Shown here: piece by piece, positions 44,048 to 56,808 of the stretch | Numbering within the stretch: the stretch's first letter is position 1 | Layout: the number at the start of each line of letters is the position of its first letter | Assembly (NCBI RefSeq): GCF_029784135.1 | Contig: NC_073744.1 | Location: forward strand, 82,563,935 to 82,627,934 | DNA length: 64,000 nucleotides | From: Toxorhynchites rutilus septentrionalis | Lineage: Eukaryota > Arthropoda > Insecta > Diptera > Culicidae | Direction: 5' to 3' | Made by a program: the position numbers and the translations under genes | The notes under the pieces: generated by a model | Told to the model about the DNA's origin: nothing | The model's input: only the letters and a program-made list of their open reading frames with translations | The model's database searches: none

Positions 44048-45092
44048 CATCGCATCGCATCGCATCGCATCGCATCGCATCGCATCGCATCGCATCGCAT
44101 CGCATCGCATCGCATCGCATCGCATCGCATCGCATCGCATCGCATCGCATCGCATCGCATCGCATCGCATCGCATCGCATCGCATCGCATCGCATCGCAT
44201 CGCATCGCATCGCATCGCATCGCATCGCATCGCATCGCATCGCATCGCATCGCATCGCATCGCATCGCATCGCATCGCATCGCATCGCATCGCATCGCAT
44301 CGCATCGCATCGCATCGCATCGCATCGCATCGCATCGCATCGCATCGCATCGCATCGCATCGCATCGCATCGCATCGCATCGCATCGCATCGCATCGCAT
44401 CGCATCGCATCGCATCGCATCGCATCGCATCGCATCGCATCGCATCGCATCGCATCGCATCGCATCGCATCGCATCGCATCGCATCGCATCGCATCGCAT
44501 CGCATCGCATCGCATCGCATCGCATCGCATCGCATCGCATCGCATCGCATCGCATCGCATCGCATCGCATCGCATCGCATCGCATCGCATCGCATCGCAT
44601 CGCATCGCATCGCATCGCATCGCATCGCATCGCATCGCATCGCATCGCATCGCATCGCATCGCATCGCATCGCATCGCATCGCATCGCATCGCATCGCAT
44701 CGCATCGCATCGCATCGCATCGCATCGCATCGCATCGCATCGCATCGCATCGCATCGCATCGCATCGCATCGCATCGCATCGCATCGCATCGCATCGCAT
44801 CGCATCGCATCGCATCGCATCGCATCGCATCGCATCGCATCGCATCGCATCGCATCGCATCGCATCGCATCGCATCGCATCGCATCGCATCGCATCGCAT
44901 CGCATCGCATCGCATCGCATCGCATCGCATCGCATCGCATCGCATCGCATCGCATCGCATCGCATCGCATCGCATCGCATCGCATCGCATCGCATCGCAT
45001 CGCATCGCATCGCATCGCATCGCATCGCATCGCATCGCATCGCATCGCATCGCATCGCATCGCATCGCATCGCATCGCATCGCATCGCATCG
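44048..45092. repeat. (CATCG)n tract, 1,045 bp
   Basis: About 209 perfect copies, the longest in the window. The right edge reads CGCGTTCCCC instead of the usual CGCATTCCCC. Confidence 0.9.
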
Positions 45093-46543
45093 CGTTCCCC
45101 AGGCAGCTTGGTTTTGATGGCTATGTTGGGGAAACCGTGTCAATCAAAACGGGGTTGTCAGGGCGTTTAGATAACTATATTTTCTCTTTCAATCCCATTT
45201 CTTCTCTGCCACCGGACTGAACAGAGGCAAACCCATTTCTTCTCTGCCACCGGACTGAACAGTGGCAATCCCATCTATTTTCTGCCACCGTACTGAACAG
45301 TGGCAATCCCATTTATTTTCTGCCACCGGACTGAACAGAGGCAATCCCATTTATTTCTGCCATCGGACTGAACAGGGGTTTATTAGCCGGTGCCTGCTCG
45401 GAAATTAATTTAGTTCCAATTGCAATGTGATAGGAAAACAGTTTCTCTCGCTCGCTCGCCTATTTCTTCTCTGCCACCGGACTGAACAGTGGCAAGCCCA
45501 TTTCTTCTCTGCCACCGGCAATCCCATTTGTTTTCTGCCATCGGACTGAACAGAGGCAATTCCATTTCTTTTCTGCCGTCGGACTGAACAGCTTGGCAGG
45601 CAGCTTGGTTTTGATGGCTATGTTGGGGAAACCGTGCCAATCAAAACGGGGTTGTTAGGGCGTTTAGATAACTATATTTTCTCTTTCAATCCCATTTCTT
45701 CTCTGCCACCGGACTGAACAGTGGCAATCCCATTCATTTCGCATCGCATCGCATCGCATCGCATCGGCAATCCCAACCCCAGAAATCGCATCGCATCGCA
45801 TTCCCCAGGCAGCTTGGTTTTGATGGCTATGTTGGGGAAACCGTGCCAATCAAAACGGGGTTGTTAGGGCGTTTAGATAACTATATTTTCTCTTTCAATC
45901 CCATTTCTTCTCTGCCACCGGACTGAACAGTGGCAATACCATTTATTTTCTGCCACCGTACTGAACAGAGGCAATCCCATTTATTTCTGCCATCGGACTG
46001 AACAGGGGTTTATTAGCCAGTGCCTGCTAGGAAATTAATTTAGTTCCAATTGCAATGTGATAGGAAAACAGTTTCTCTCGCTCGCTCGCCTAAATACTAT
46101 GTTCTTCTCTTTCAATCCCATTTCTTCTCTGTCACCGGACTGAACAGAGGCAATCCCATTTATTTCTGCCATCGGACTGAACAGTGGTTTATTAGCCGGT
46201 GCCCGCTCGGAAATTAATTTAATAGCAATTGCAATGTGATAGGAGCACAGTTTCTCTCACTCGCTTCCCTAAATACTATGTTCTTCTCATTCAATTCCTT
46301 CTCTGCCACCGGACTGAACAGTGGCAATCCCATCCCTCACTCTCTCCCCTAAATACTATGTTCTTCTCTTTCAATCCCATTTCTTCTCTGCCACCGGACT
46401 GAACAGAGGCAATCCCATTTCTTTTCTGCCGTCGGACTGAATATAGGCAATCCCATTTCTTTTCTGCCATCGGACTGAACAGAGGCAATCCCATTTCTTT
46501 TCTGCCGTCGGACTGAATATAGACAATCCCATTTCTTTTCTGC

Positions 46544-46946
46544 CATCGCATCGCATCGCATCGCATCGCATCGCATCGCATCGCATCGCATCGCATCGCA
46601 TCGCATCGCATCGCATCGCATCGCATCGCATCGCATCGCATCGCATCGCATCGCATCGCATCGCATCGCATCGCATCGCATCGCATCGCGTCGCATCGCA
46701 TCGCATCGCATCGCATCGCATCGCATCGCATCGCATCGCATCGCATCGCATCGCATCGCATCGCATCGCATCGCATCGCATCGCATCGCATCGCATCGCA
46801 TCGCATCGCATCGCATCGCATCGCATCGCATCGCATCGCATCGCATCGCATCGCATCGCATCGCATCGCATCGCATCGCATCGCATCGCATCGCATCGCA
46901 TCGCATCGCATCGCATCGCATCGCATCGCATCGCATCGCATCGCAT
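46544..46946. repeat. (CATCG)n tract, 403 bp
   Basis: About 80 copies with a single A-to-G change at 46690 (CGCGTCG). It is embedded in minisatellite units (GCCGTCGGACTGAATATAG) rather than after the AGGAGCACAG leader, so it arose at a different position in the monomer. Confidence 0.9.
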
Positions 46947-48025
46947 TCCCCAGGCAGCTTGGTTTTAATGGCTATGTTGGGGAAACCGTGTCAATCAAAA
47001 CGGGGTTCTCTTTCAATCCCATTTCTTCTCTGCCACCGGACTGAACAGAGGCAATCCCATTTCTTCTCTGCCACCGGACTGAACAGTGGCAATCCCATTT
47101 ATTTTCTGCCACCGTACTGAACAGTGGCAATCCCACTGAACAGGGGTTTATTAGCCGGTGCCTGCTCGGAAATTAATTTAGTTCCAATTGCAATGTGATA
47201 GGAAAACAGTTTCTCTCGCTCGCTCGCCTATTTCTTCTCTGCCACCGGACTGAACAGTGGCAAGCCCATTTCTTCTCTGCCACCGGCAATCCCATTTGTT
47301 TTCTGCCATCGGACTGAACAGAGGCAATTCCATTTCTTTTCTGCCGTCGGACTGAACAGCTTGGCAGGCAGCTTGGTTTTGATGGCTATGTTGGGGAAAC
47401 CGTGCCAATCAAAACGGGGTTGTTAGGGCGTTTAGATAACTATATTTTCTCTTTCAATCCCATTTCTTCTCTGCCACCGGACTGAACAGTGGCAATCCCA
47501 TTCATTTCGCATCGCATCGCATCGCATCGCATCGGCAATCCCAACCCCAGAAATCGCATCGCATCGCATTCCCCAGGCAGCTTGGTTTTGATGGCTATGT
47601 TGGGGAAACCGTGCCAATCAAAACGGGGTTGTTAGGGCGTTTAGATAACTATATTTTCTCTTTCAATCCCATTTCTTCTCTGCCACCGGACTGAACAGTG
47701 GCAATCCCATTTATTTTCTGCCACCGTACTGAACAGAGGCAATCCCATTTATTTCTGCCATCGGACTGAACAGGGGTTTATTAGCCAGTGCCTGCTAGGA
47801 AATTAATTTAGTTCCAATTGCAATGTGATAGGAAAACAGTTTCTCTCGCTCGCTCGCCTAAATACTATGTTCTTCTCTTTCAATCCCATTTCTTCTCTGT
47901 CACCGGACTGAACAGAGGCAATCCCATTTATTTCTGCCATCGGACTGAACAGTGGTTTATTAGCCGGTGCCCGCTCGGAAATTAATTTAATAGCAATTGC
48001 AATGTGATAGGAGCACAGTTTCTCT

Positions 48026-49038
48026 CATCGCATCGCATCGCATCGCATCGCATCGCATCGCATCGCATCGCATCGCATCGCATCGCATCGCATCGCATCG
48101 CATCGCATCGCATCGCATCGCATCGCATCGCATCGCATCGCATCGCATCGCATCGCATCGCATCGCATCGCATCGCATCGCATCGCATCGCATCGCATCG
48201 CATCGCATCGCATCGCATCGCATCGCATCGCATCGCATCGCATCGCATCGCATCGCATCGCATCGCATCGCATCGCATCGCATCGCATCGCATCGCATCG
48301 CATCGCATCGCATCGCATCGCATCGCATCGCATCGCATCGCATCGCATCGCATCGCATCGCATCGCATCGCATCGCATCGCATCGCATCGCATCGCATCG
48401 CATCGCATCGCATCGCATCGCATCGCATCGCATCGCATCGCATCGCATCGCATCGCATCGCATCGCATCGCATCGCATCGCATCGCATCGCATCGCATCG
48501 CATCGCATCGCATCGCATCGCATCGCATCGCATCGCATCGCATCGCATCGCATCGCATCGCATCGCATCGCATCGCATCGCATCGCATCGCATCGCATCG
48601 CATCGCATCGCATCGCATCGCATCGCATCGCATCGCATCGCATCGCATCGCATCGCATCGCATCGCATCGCATCGCATCGCATCGCATCGCATCGCATCG
48701 CATCGCATCGCATCGCATCGCATCGCATCGCATCGCATCGCATCGCATCGCATCGCATCGCATCGCATCGCATCGCATCGCATCGCATCGCATCGCATCG
48801 CATCGCATCGCATCGCATCGCATCGCATCGCATCGCATCGCATCGCATCGCATCGCATCGCATCGCATCGCATCGCATCGCATCGCATCGCATCGCATCG
48901 CATCGCATCGCATCGCATCGCATCGCATCGCATCGCATCGCATCGCATCGCATCGCATCGCATCGCATCGCATCGCATCGCATCGCATCGCATCGCATCG
49001 CATCGCATCGCATCGCATCGCATCGCATCGCATCGCAT
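48026..49038. repeat. (CATCG)n tract, 1,013 bp
   Basis: About 202 perfect copies in the same monomer position as the 44048 tract. Confidence 0.9.
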
Positions 49039-50205
49039 TCCCCAGGCAGCTTGGTTTTGATGGCTATGTTGGGGAAACCGTGTCAATCAAAACGGGGTTG
49101 TCAGGGCGTTTAGATAACTATATTTTCTCTTTCAATCCCATTTCTTCTCTGCCACCGGACTGAACAGAGGCAATCCCATTTCTTCTCTGCCACCGGACTG
49201 AATAGTGGCAATCCCATTTATTTTCTGCCACCGTACTGAACAGTGGCAATCCCATTTATTTTCTGCCACCGGACTGAACAGAGGCAATCCCATTTATTTC
49301 TGCCATCGGACTGAACAGGGGTTTATTAGCCGGTGCCTGCTCGGAAATTAATTTAGTTCCAATTGCAATGTGATAGGAAAACAGTTTCTCTCGCTCGCTC
49401 GCCTATTTCTTCTCTGCCACCGGACTGAACAGTGGCAAGCCCATTTCTTCTCTGCCACCGGCAATCCCATTTGTTTTCTGCCATCGGACTGAACAGAGGC
49501 AATTCCATTTCTTTTCTGCCGTCGGACTGAACAGCTTGGCAGGCAGCTTGGTTTTGATGGCTATGTTGGGGAAACCGTGCCAATCAAAACGGGGTTGTTA
49601 GGGCGTTTAGATAACTATATTTTCTCTTTCAATCCCATTTCTTCTCTGCCACCGGACTGAACAGTGGCAATCCCATTCATTTCGCATCGCATCGCATCGC
49701 ATCGCATCGCATCGGCAATCCCAACCCCAGAAATCGCATCGCATCGCATTCCCCAGGCAGCTTGGTTTTGATGGCTATGTTGGGGAAACCGTGCCAATCA
49801 AAACGGGGTTGTTAGGGCGTTTAGATAACTATATTTTCTCTTTCAATCCCATTTCTTCTCTGCCACCGGACTGAACAGTGGCAATCCCATTTATTTTCTG
49901 CCACCGTACTGAACAGAGGCAATCCCATTTATTTCTGCCATCGGACTGAACAGGGGTTTATTAGCCAGTGCCTGCTAGGAAATTAATTTAGTTCCAATTG
50001 CAATGTGATAGGAAAACAGTTTCTCTCGCTCGCTCGCCTAAATACTATGTTCTTCTCTTTCAATCCCATTTCTTCTCTGTCACCGGACTGAACTGAGGCA
50101 ATCCCATTTATTTCTGCCATCGGACTGAACAGTGGTTTATTAGCCGGTGCCCGCTCGGAAATTAATTTAATAGCAATTGCAATGTGATAGGAGCACAGTT
50201 TCTCT

Positions 50206-50483
50206 CATCGCATCGCATCGCATCGCATCGCATCGCATCGCATCGCATCGCATCGCATCGCATCGCATCGCATCGCATCGCATCGCATCGCATCGCATCG
50301 CATCGCATCGCATCGCATCGCATCGCATCGCATCGCATCGCATCGCATCGCATCGCATCGCATCGCATCGCATCGCATCGCATCGCATCGCATCGCATCG
50401 CATCGCATCGCATCGCATCGCATCGCATCGCATCGCATCGCATCGCATCGCATCGCATCGCATCGCATCGCATCGCATCGCAT
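50206..50483. repeat. (CATCG)n tract, 278 bp
   Basis: About 55 perfect copies; the downstream block has the TTTTAATGGC variant shared with the 42958, 46946, 53639, 58127 and 62625 junctions. Confidence 0.9.
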
Positions 50484-51587
50484 TCCCCAGGCAGCTTGGT
50501 TTTAATGGCTATGTTGGGGAAACCGTGTCAATCAAAACGGGGTTCTCTTTCAATCCCATTTCTTCTCTGCCACCGGACTGAACAGAGGCAATCCCATTTC
50601 TTCTCTGCCACCGGACTGAACAGTGGCAATCCCATTTATTTTCTGCCACCGTACTGAACAGTGGCAATCCCACTGAACAGGGGTTTATTAGCCGGTGCCT
50701 GCTCGGAAATTAATTTAGTTCCAATTGCAATGTGATAGGAAAACAGTTTCTCTCGCTCGCTCGCCTATTTCTTCTCTGCCACCGGACTGAACAGTGGCAA
50801 GCCCATTTCTTCTCTGCCACCGGCAATCCCATTTGTTTTCTGCCATCGGACTGAACAGAGGCAATTCCATTTCTTTTCTGCCGTCGGACTGAACAGCTTG
50901 GCAGGCAGCTTGGTTTTGATGGCTATGTTGGGGAAACCGTGCCAATCAAAACGGGGTTGTTAGGGCGTTTAGATAACTATATTTTCTCTTTCAATCCCAT
51001 TTCTTCTCTGCCACCGGACTGAACAGTGGCAATCCCATTCATTTCGCATCGCATCGCATCGCATCGCATCGCATCGCATCGCATCGCATCGCATCGGCAA
51101 TCCCAACCCCAGAAATCGCATCGCATCGCATTCCCCAGGCAGCTTGGTTTTGATGGCTATGTTGGGGAAACCGTGCCAATCAAAACGGGGTTGTTAGGGC
51201 GTTTAGATAACTATATTTTCTCTTTCAATCCCATTTCTTCTCTGCCACCGGACTGAACAGTGGCAATCCCATTTATTTTCTGCCACCGTACTGAACAGAG
51301 GCAATCCCATTTATTTCTGCCATCGGACTGAACAGGGGTTTATTAGCCAGTGCCTGCTAGGAAATTAATTTAGTTCCAATTGCAATGTGATAGGAAAACA
51401 GTTTCTCTCGCTCGCTCGCCTAAATACTATGTTCTTCTCTTTCAATCCCATTTCTTCTCTGTCACCGGACTGAACAGAGGCAATCCCATTTATTTCTGCC
51501 ATCGGACTGAACAGTGGTTTATTAGCCGGTGCCCGCTCGGAAATTAATTTAATAGCAATTGCAATGTGATAGGAGCACAGTTTCTCT

Positions 51588-52200
51588 CATCGCATCGCAT
51601 CGCATCGCATCGCATCGCATCGCATCGCATCGCATCGCATCGCATCGCATCGCATCGCATCGCATCGCATCGCATCGCATCGCATCGCATCGCATCGCAT
51701 CGCATCGCATCGCATCGCATCGCATCGCATCGCATCGCATCGCATCGCATCGCATCGCATCGCATCGCATCGCATCGCATCGCATCGCATCGCATCGCAT
51801 CGCATCGCATCGCATCGCATCGCATCGCATCGCATCGCATCGCATCGCATCGCATCGCATCGCATCGCATCGCATCGCATCGCATCGCATCGCATCGCAT
51901 CGCATCGCATCGCATCGCATCGCATCGCATCGCATCGCATCGCATCGCATCGCATCGCATCGCATCGCATCGCATCGCATCGCATCGCATCGCATCGCAT
52001 CGCATCGCATCGCATCGCATCGCATCGCATCGCATCGCATCGCATCGCATCGCATCGCATCGCATCGCATCGCATCGCATCGCATCGCATCGCATCGCAT
52101 CGCATCGCATCGCATCGCATCGCATCGCATCGCATCGCATCGCATCGCATCGCATCGCATCGCATCGCATCGCATCGCATCGCATCGCATCGCATCGCAT
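51588..52200. repeat. (CATCG)n tract, 613 bp
   Basis: About 122 perfect copies, followed by a doubled TTGGGGAAACCGTG block with a 10-bp tract remnant at 52306-52315. Confidence 0.9.
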
Positions 52201-52305
52201 TCCCCAGGCAGCTTGGTTTTGATGGCTATGTTGGGGAAACCGTGCCAATCAAAACGGGGTTGTTAGGGCGTTTAGATAACTATATTTTCTCTTTCAATCC
52301 CATTT

Positions 52306-55300
52306 CGCATCGCATTCCCCAGGCAGCTTGGTTTTGATGGCTATGTTGGGGAAACCGTGTCAATCAAAACGGGGTTGTCAGGGCGTTTAGATAACTATAT
52401 TTTCTCTTTCAATCCCATTTCTTCTCTGCCACCGTACTGAACAGTGGCAATCCCATTTATTTTCTGCCACCGGACTGAACAGAGGCAATCCCATTTATTT
52501 CTGCCATCGGACTGAACAGGGGTTTATTAGCCGGTGCCTGCTCGGAAATTAATTTAGTTCCAATTGCAATGTAATAGGAAAACAGTTTCTCTCGCTCGCT
52601 CGCCTATTTCTTCTCTGCCACCGGACTGAACAGTGGCAAGCCCATTTCTTCTCTGCCACCGGCAATCCCATTTGTTTTCTGCCATCGGACTGAACAGAGG
52701 CAATTCCATTTCTTTTCTGCCGTCGGACTGAACAGCTTGGCAGGCAGCTTGGTTTTGATGGCTATGTTGGGGAAACCGTGCCAATCAAAACGGGGTTGTT
52801 AGGGCGTTTAGATAACTATATTTTCTCTTTCAATCCCATTTCTTCTCTGCCACCGGACTGAACAGTGGCAATCCCATTCATTTCGCATCGCATCGCATCG
52901 CATCGCATCGCATCGGCAATCCCAACCCCAGAAATCGCATCGCATCGCATTCCCCAGGCAGCTTGGTTTTGATGGCTATGTTGGGGAAACCGTGCCAATC
53001 AAAACGGGGTTGTTAGGGCGTTTAGATAACTATATTTTCTCTTTCAATCCCATTTCTTCTCTGCCACCGGACTGAACAGTGGCAATCCCATTTATTTTCT
53101 GCCACCGTACTGAACAGAGGCAATCCCATTTATTTCTGCCATCGGACTGAACAGGGGTTTATTAGCCAGTGCCTGCTAGGAAATTAATTTAGTTCCAATT
53201 GCAATGTGATAGGAAAACAGTTTCTCTCGCTCGCTCGCCTAAATACTATGTTCTTCTCTTTCAATCCCATTTCTTCTCTGTCACCGGACTGAACTGAGGC
53301 AATCCCATTTATTTCTGCCATCGGACTGAACAGTGGTTTATTAGCCGGTGCCCGCTCGGAAATTAATTTAATAGCAATTGCAATGTGATAGGAGCACAGT
53401 TTCTCTCATCGCATCGCATCGCATCGCATCGCATCGCATCGCATCGCATCGCATCGCATCGCATCGCATCGCATCGCATCGCATCGCATCGCATCGCATC
53501 GCATCGCATCGCATCGCATCGCATCGCATCGCATCGCATCGCATCGCATCGCATCGCATCGCATCGCATCGCATCGCATCGCATCGCATCGCATCGCATC
53601 GCATCGCATCGCATCGCATCGCATCGCATCGCATCGCATTCCCCAGGCAGCTTGGTTTTAATGGCTATGTTGGGGAAACCGTGTCAATCAAAACGGGGTT
53701 CTCTTTCAATCCCATTTCTTCTCTGCCACCGGACTGAACAGAGGCAATCCCATTTCTTCTCTGCCACCGGACTGAACAGTGGCAATCCCATTTATTTTCT
53801 GCCACCGTACTGAACAGTGGCAATCCCACTGAACAGGGGTTTATTAGCCGGTGCCTGCTCGGAAATTAATTTAGTTCCAATTGCAATGTGATAGGAAAAC
53901 AGTTTCTCTCGCTCGCTCGCCTATTTCTTCTCTGCCACCGGACTGAACAGTGGCAAGCCCATTTCTTCTCTGCCACCGGCAATCCCATTTGTTTTCTGCC
54001 ATCGGACTGAACAGAGGCAATTCCATTTCTTTTCTGCCGTCGGACTGAACAGCTTGGCAGGCAGCTTGGTTTTGATGGCTATGTTGGGGAAACCGTGCCA
54101 ATCAAAACGGGGTTGTTAGGGCGTTTAGATAACTATATTTTCTCTTTCAATCCCATTTCTTCTCTGCCACCGGACTGAACAGTGGCAATCCCATTCATTT
54201 CGCATCGCATCGCATCGCATCGCATCGCATCGCATCGCATCGGCAATCCCAACCCCAGAAATCGCATCGCATCGCATTCCCCAGGCAGCTTGGTTTTGAT
54301 GGCTATGTTGGGGAAACCGTGCCAATCAAAACGGGGTTGTTAGGGCGTTTAGATAACTATATTTTCTCTTTCAATCCCATTTCTTCTCTGCCACCGGACT
54401 GAACAGTGGCAATCCCATTTATTTTCTGCCACCGTACTGAACAGAGGCAATCCCATTTATTTCTGCCATCGGACTGAACAGGGGTTTATTAGCCAGTGCC
54501 TGCTAGGAAATTAATTTAGTTCCAATTGCAATGTGATAGGAAAACAGTTTCTCTCGCTCGCTCGCCTAAATACTATGTTCTTCTCTTTCAATCCCATTTC
54601 TTCTCTGTCACCGGACTGAACAGAGGCAATCCCATTTATTTCTGCCATCGGACTGAACAGTGGTTTATTAGCCGGTGCCCGCTCGGAAATTAATTTAATA
54701 GCAATTGCAATGTGATAGGAGCACAGTTTCTCTCATCGCATCGCATCGCATCGCATCGCATCGCATCGCATCGCATCGCATCGCATCGCATCGCATCGCA
54801 TCGCATCGCATCGCATCGCATCGCATCGCATCGCATCGCATCGCATCGCATCGCATCGCATCGCATCGCATCGCATCGCATCGCATCGCATCGCATCGCA
54901 TCGCATCGCATCGCATCGCATCGCATCGCATCGCATCGCATCGCATCGCATCGCATCGCATTCCCCAGGCAGCTTGGTTTTGATGGCTATGTTGGGGAAA
55001 CCGTGCCAATCAAAACGGGGTTGTTAGGGCGTTTAGATAACTATATTTTCTCTTTCAATCCCATTTCGCATCGCATTCCCCAGGCAGCTTGGTTTTGATG
55101 GCTATGTTGGGGAAACCGTGTCAATCAAAACGGGGTTGTCAGGGCGTTTAGATAACTATATTTTCTCTTTCAATCCCATTTCTTCTCTGCCACCGTACTG
55201 AACAGTGGCAATCCCATTTATTTTCTGCCACCGGACTGAACAGAGGCAATCCCATTTATTTCTGCCATCGGACTGAACAGGGGTTTATTAGCCGGTGCCT

Positions 55301-56808
55301 GCTCGGAAATTAATTTAGTTCCAATTGCAATGTGATAGGAAAACAGTTTCTCTCGCTCGCTCGCCTATTTCTTCTCTGCCACCGGACTGAACAGTGGCAA
55401 GCCCATTTCTTCTCTGCCACCGGCAATCCCATTTGTTTTCTGCCATCGGACTGAACAGAGGCAATTCCATTTCTTTTCTGCCGTCGGACTGAACAGCTTG
55501 GCAGGCAGCTTGGTTTTGATGGCTATGTTGGGGAAACCGTGCCAATCAAAACGGGGTTGTCAGGGCGTTTAGATAACTATATTTTCTCTTTCAATCCCAT
55601 TTCTTCTCTGCCACCGGACTGAACAGTGGCAATCCCATTCATTTCGCATCGCATCGCATCGCATCGCATCGCATCGCATCGCATCGCATCGCATCGCATC
55701 GCATCGCATCGCATCGCATCGCATCGCATCGCATCGCATCGCATCGCATCGCATCGCATCGCATTCCCCAGGCAGCTTGGTTTTGATGGCTATGTTGGGG
55801 AAACCGTGCCAATCAAAACGGGGTTGTTAGGGCGTTTAGATAACTATATTTTCTCTTTCAATCCCATTTCTTCTCTGCCACCGGACTGAACAGCTTGGTT
55901 TTGATGGCTATGTTGGGGAAACCGTGCCAATCAAAACGGGGTTGTCAGGGCGTTTAGATAACTATAAGCATCGGACTGAACACCGCATCGCATCGCATCG
56001 CATCGCATCGCATCGCATCGCATCGCATCGCATCGCATCGCATCGCATCGCATCGCATCGCATCGCATCGCATCGCATCGCATCGCATCGCATCGCATCG
56101 CATCGCATCGCATCGCATCGCATCGCATCGCATCGCATCGCATCGCATCGCATCGCATCGCATCGCATCGCATCGCATCGCATCGCATCGCATCGCATCG
56201 CATCGCATCGCATCGCATCGCATCGCATCGCATCGCATCGCATCGCATCGCATCGCATCGCATCGCATCGCATCGCATCGCATCGCATCGCATCGCATCG
56301 CATCGCATCGCATCGCATCGCATCGCATCGCATCGCATCGCATCGCATCGCATCGCATCGCATCGCATCGCATCGCATCGCATCGCATCGCATCGCATCG
56401 CATCGCATCGCATCGCATCGCATCGCATCGCATCGCATCGCATCGCATCGCATCGCATCGCATCGCATCGCATCGCATCGCATCGCATCGCATCGCATCG
56501 CATCGCATCGCATCGCATCGCATCGCATCGCATCGCATCGCATCGCATCGCATCGCATCGCATCGCATCGCATCGCATCGCATCGCATCGCATCGCATCG
56601 CATCGCATCGCATCGCATCGCATCGCATCGCATCGCATCGCATCGCATCGCATCGCATCGCATCGCATCGCATCGCATCGCATCGCATCGCATCGCATCG
56701 CATTCCCCAGGCAGCTTGGTTTTGATGGCTATGTTGGGGAAACCGTGCCAATCAAAACGGGGTTGTTAGGGCGTTTAGATAACTATATTTTCTCTTTCAA
56801 TCCCATTT
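52306..56808. repeat. Higher-order repeat, copy 1 (4,503 bp)
   Basis: Three monomers with pentamer tracts at 52884-52915 (32 bp), 53407-53639 (233), 54201-54242 (42), 54734-54961 (228), 55645-55764 (120) and 55984-56703 (720). It is bounded by the tiny tracts at 52306 and 56809. Confidence 0.85.

Noticed and set aside
44048..45092. Pure assembly artefact as explanation for the pentamer tracts
   Set aside because: Tracts occur at more than 25 positions with different lengths, some with private variants (46690, 42120, CGTATCG), which argues they are real, though exact lengths need read support.
44004..45170. Very long reading frames (up to ~390 residues) of HRIAS or MRCDA repeats, here and at 47982-49163, 51544-52266, 55924-56769 and 60402-61247
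   Set aside because: A 5-bp repeat with no stop in any of its registers stays open in all frames of both strands; there is no conserved start, codon bias or flanking gene structure.
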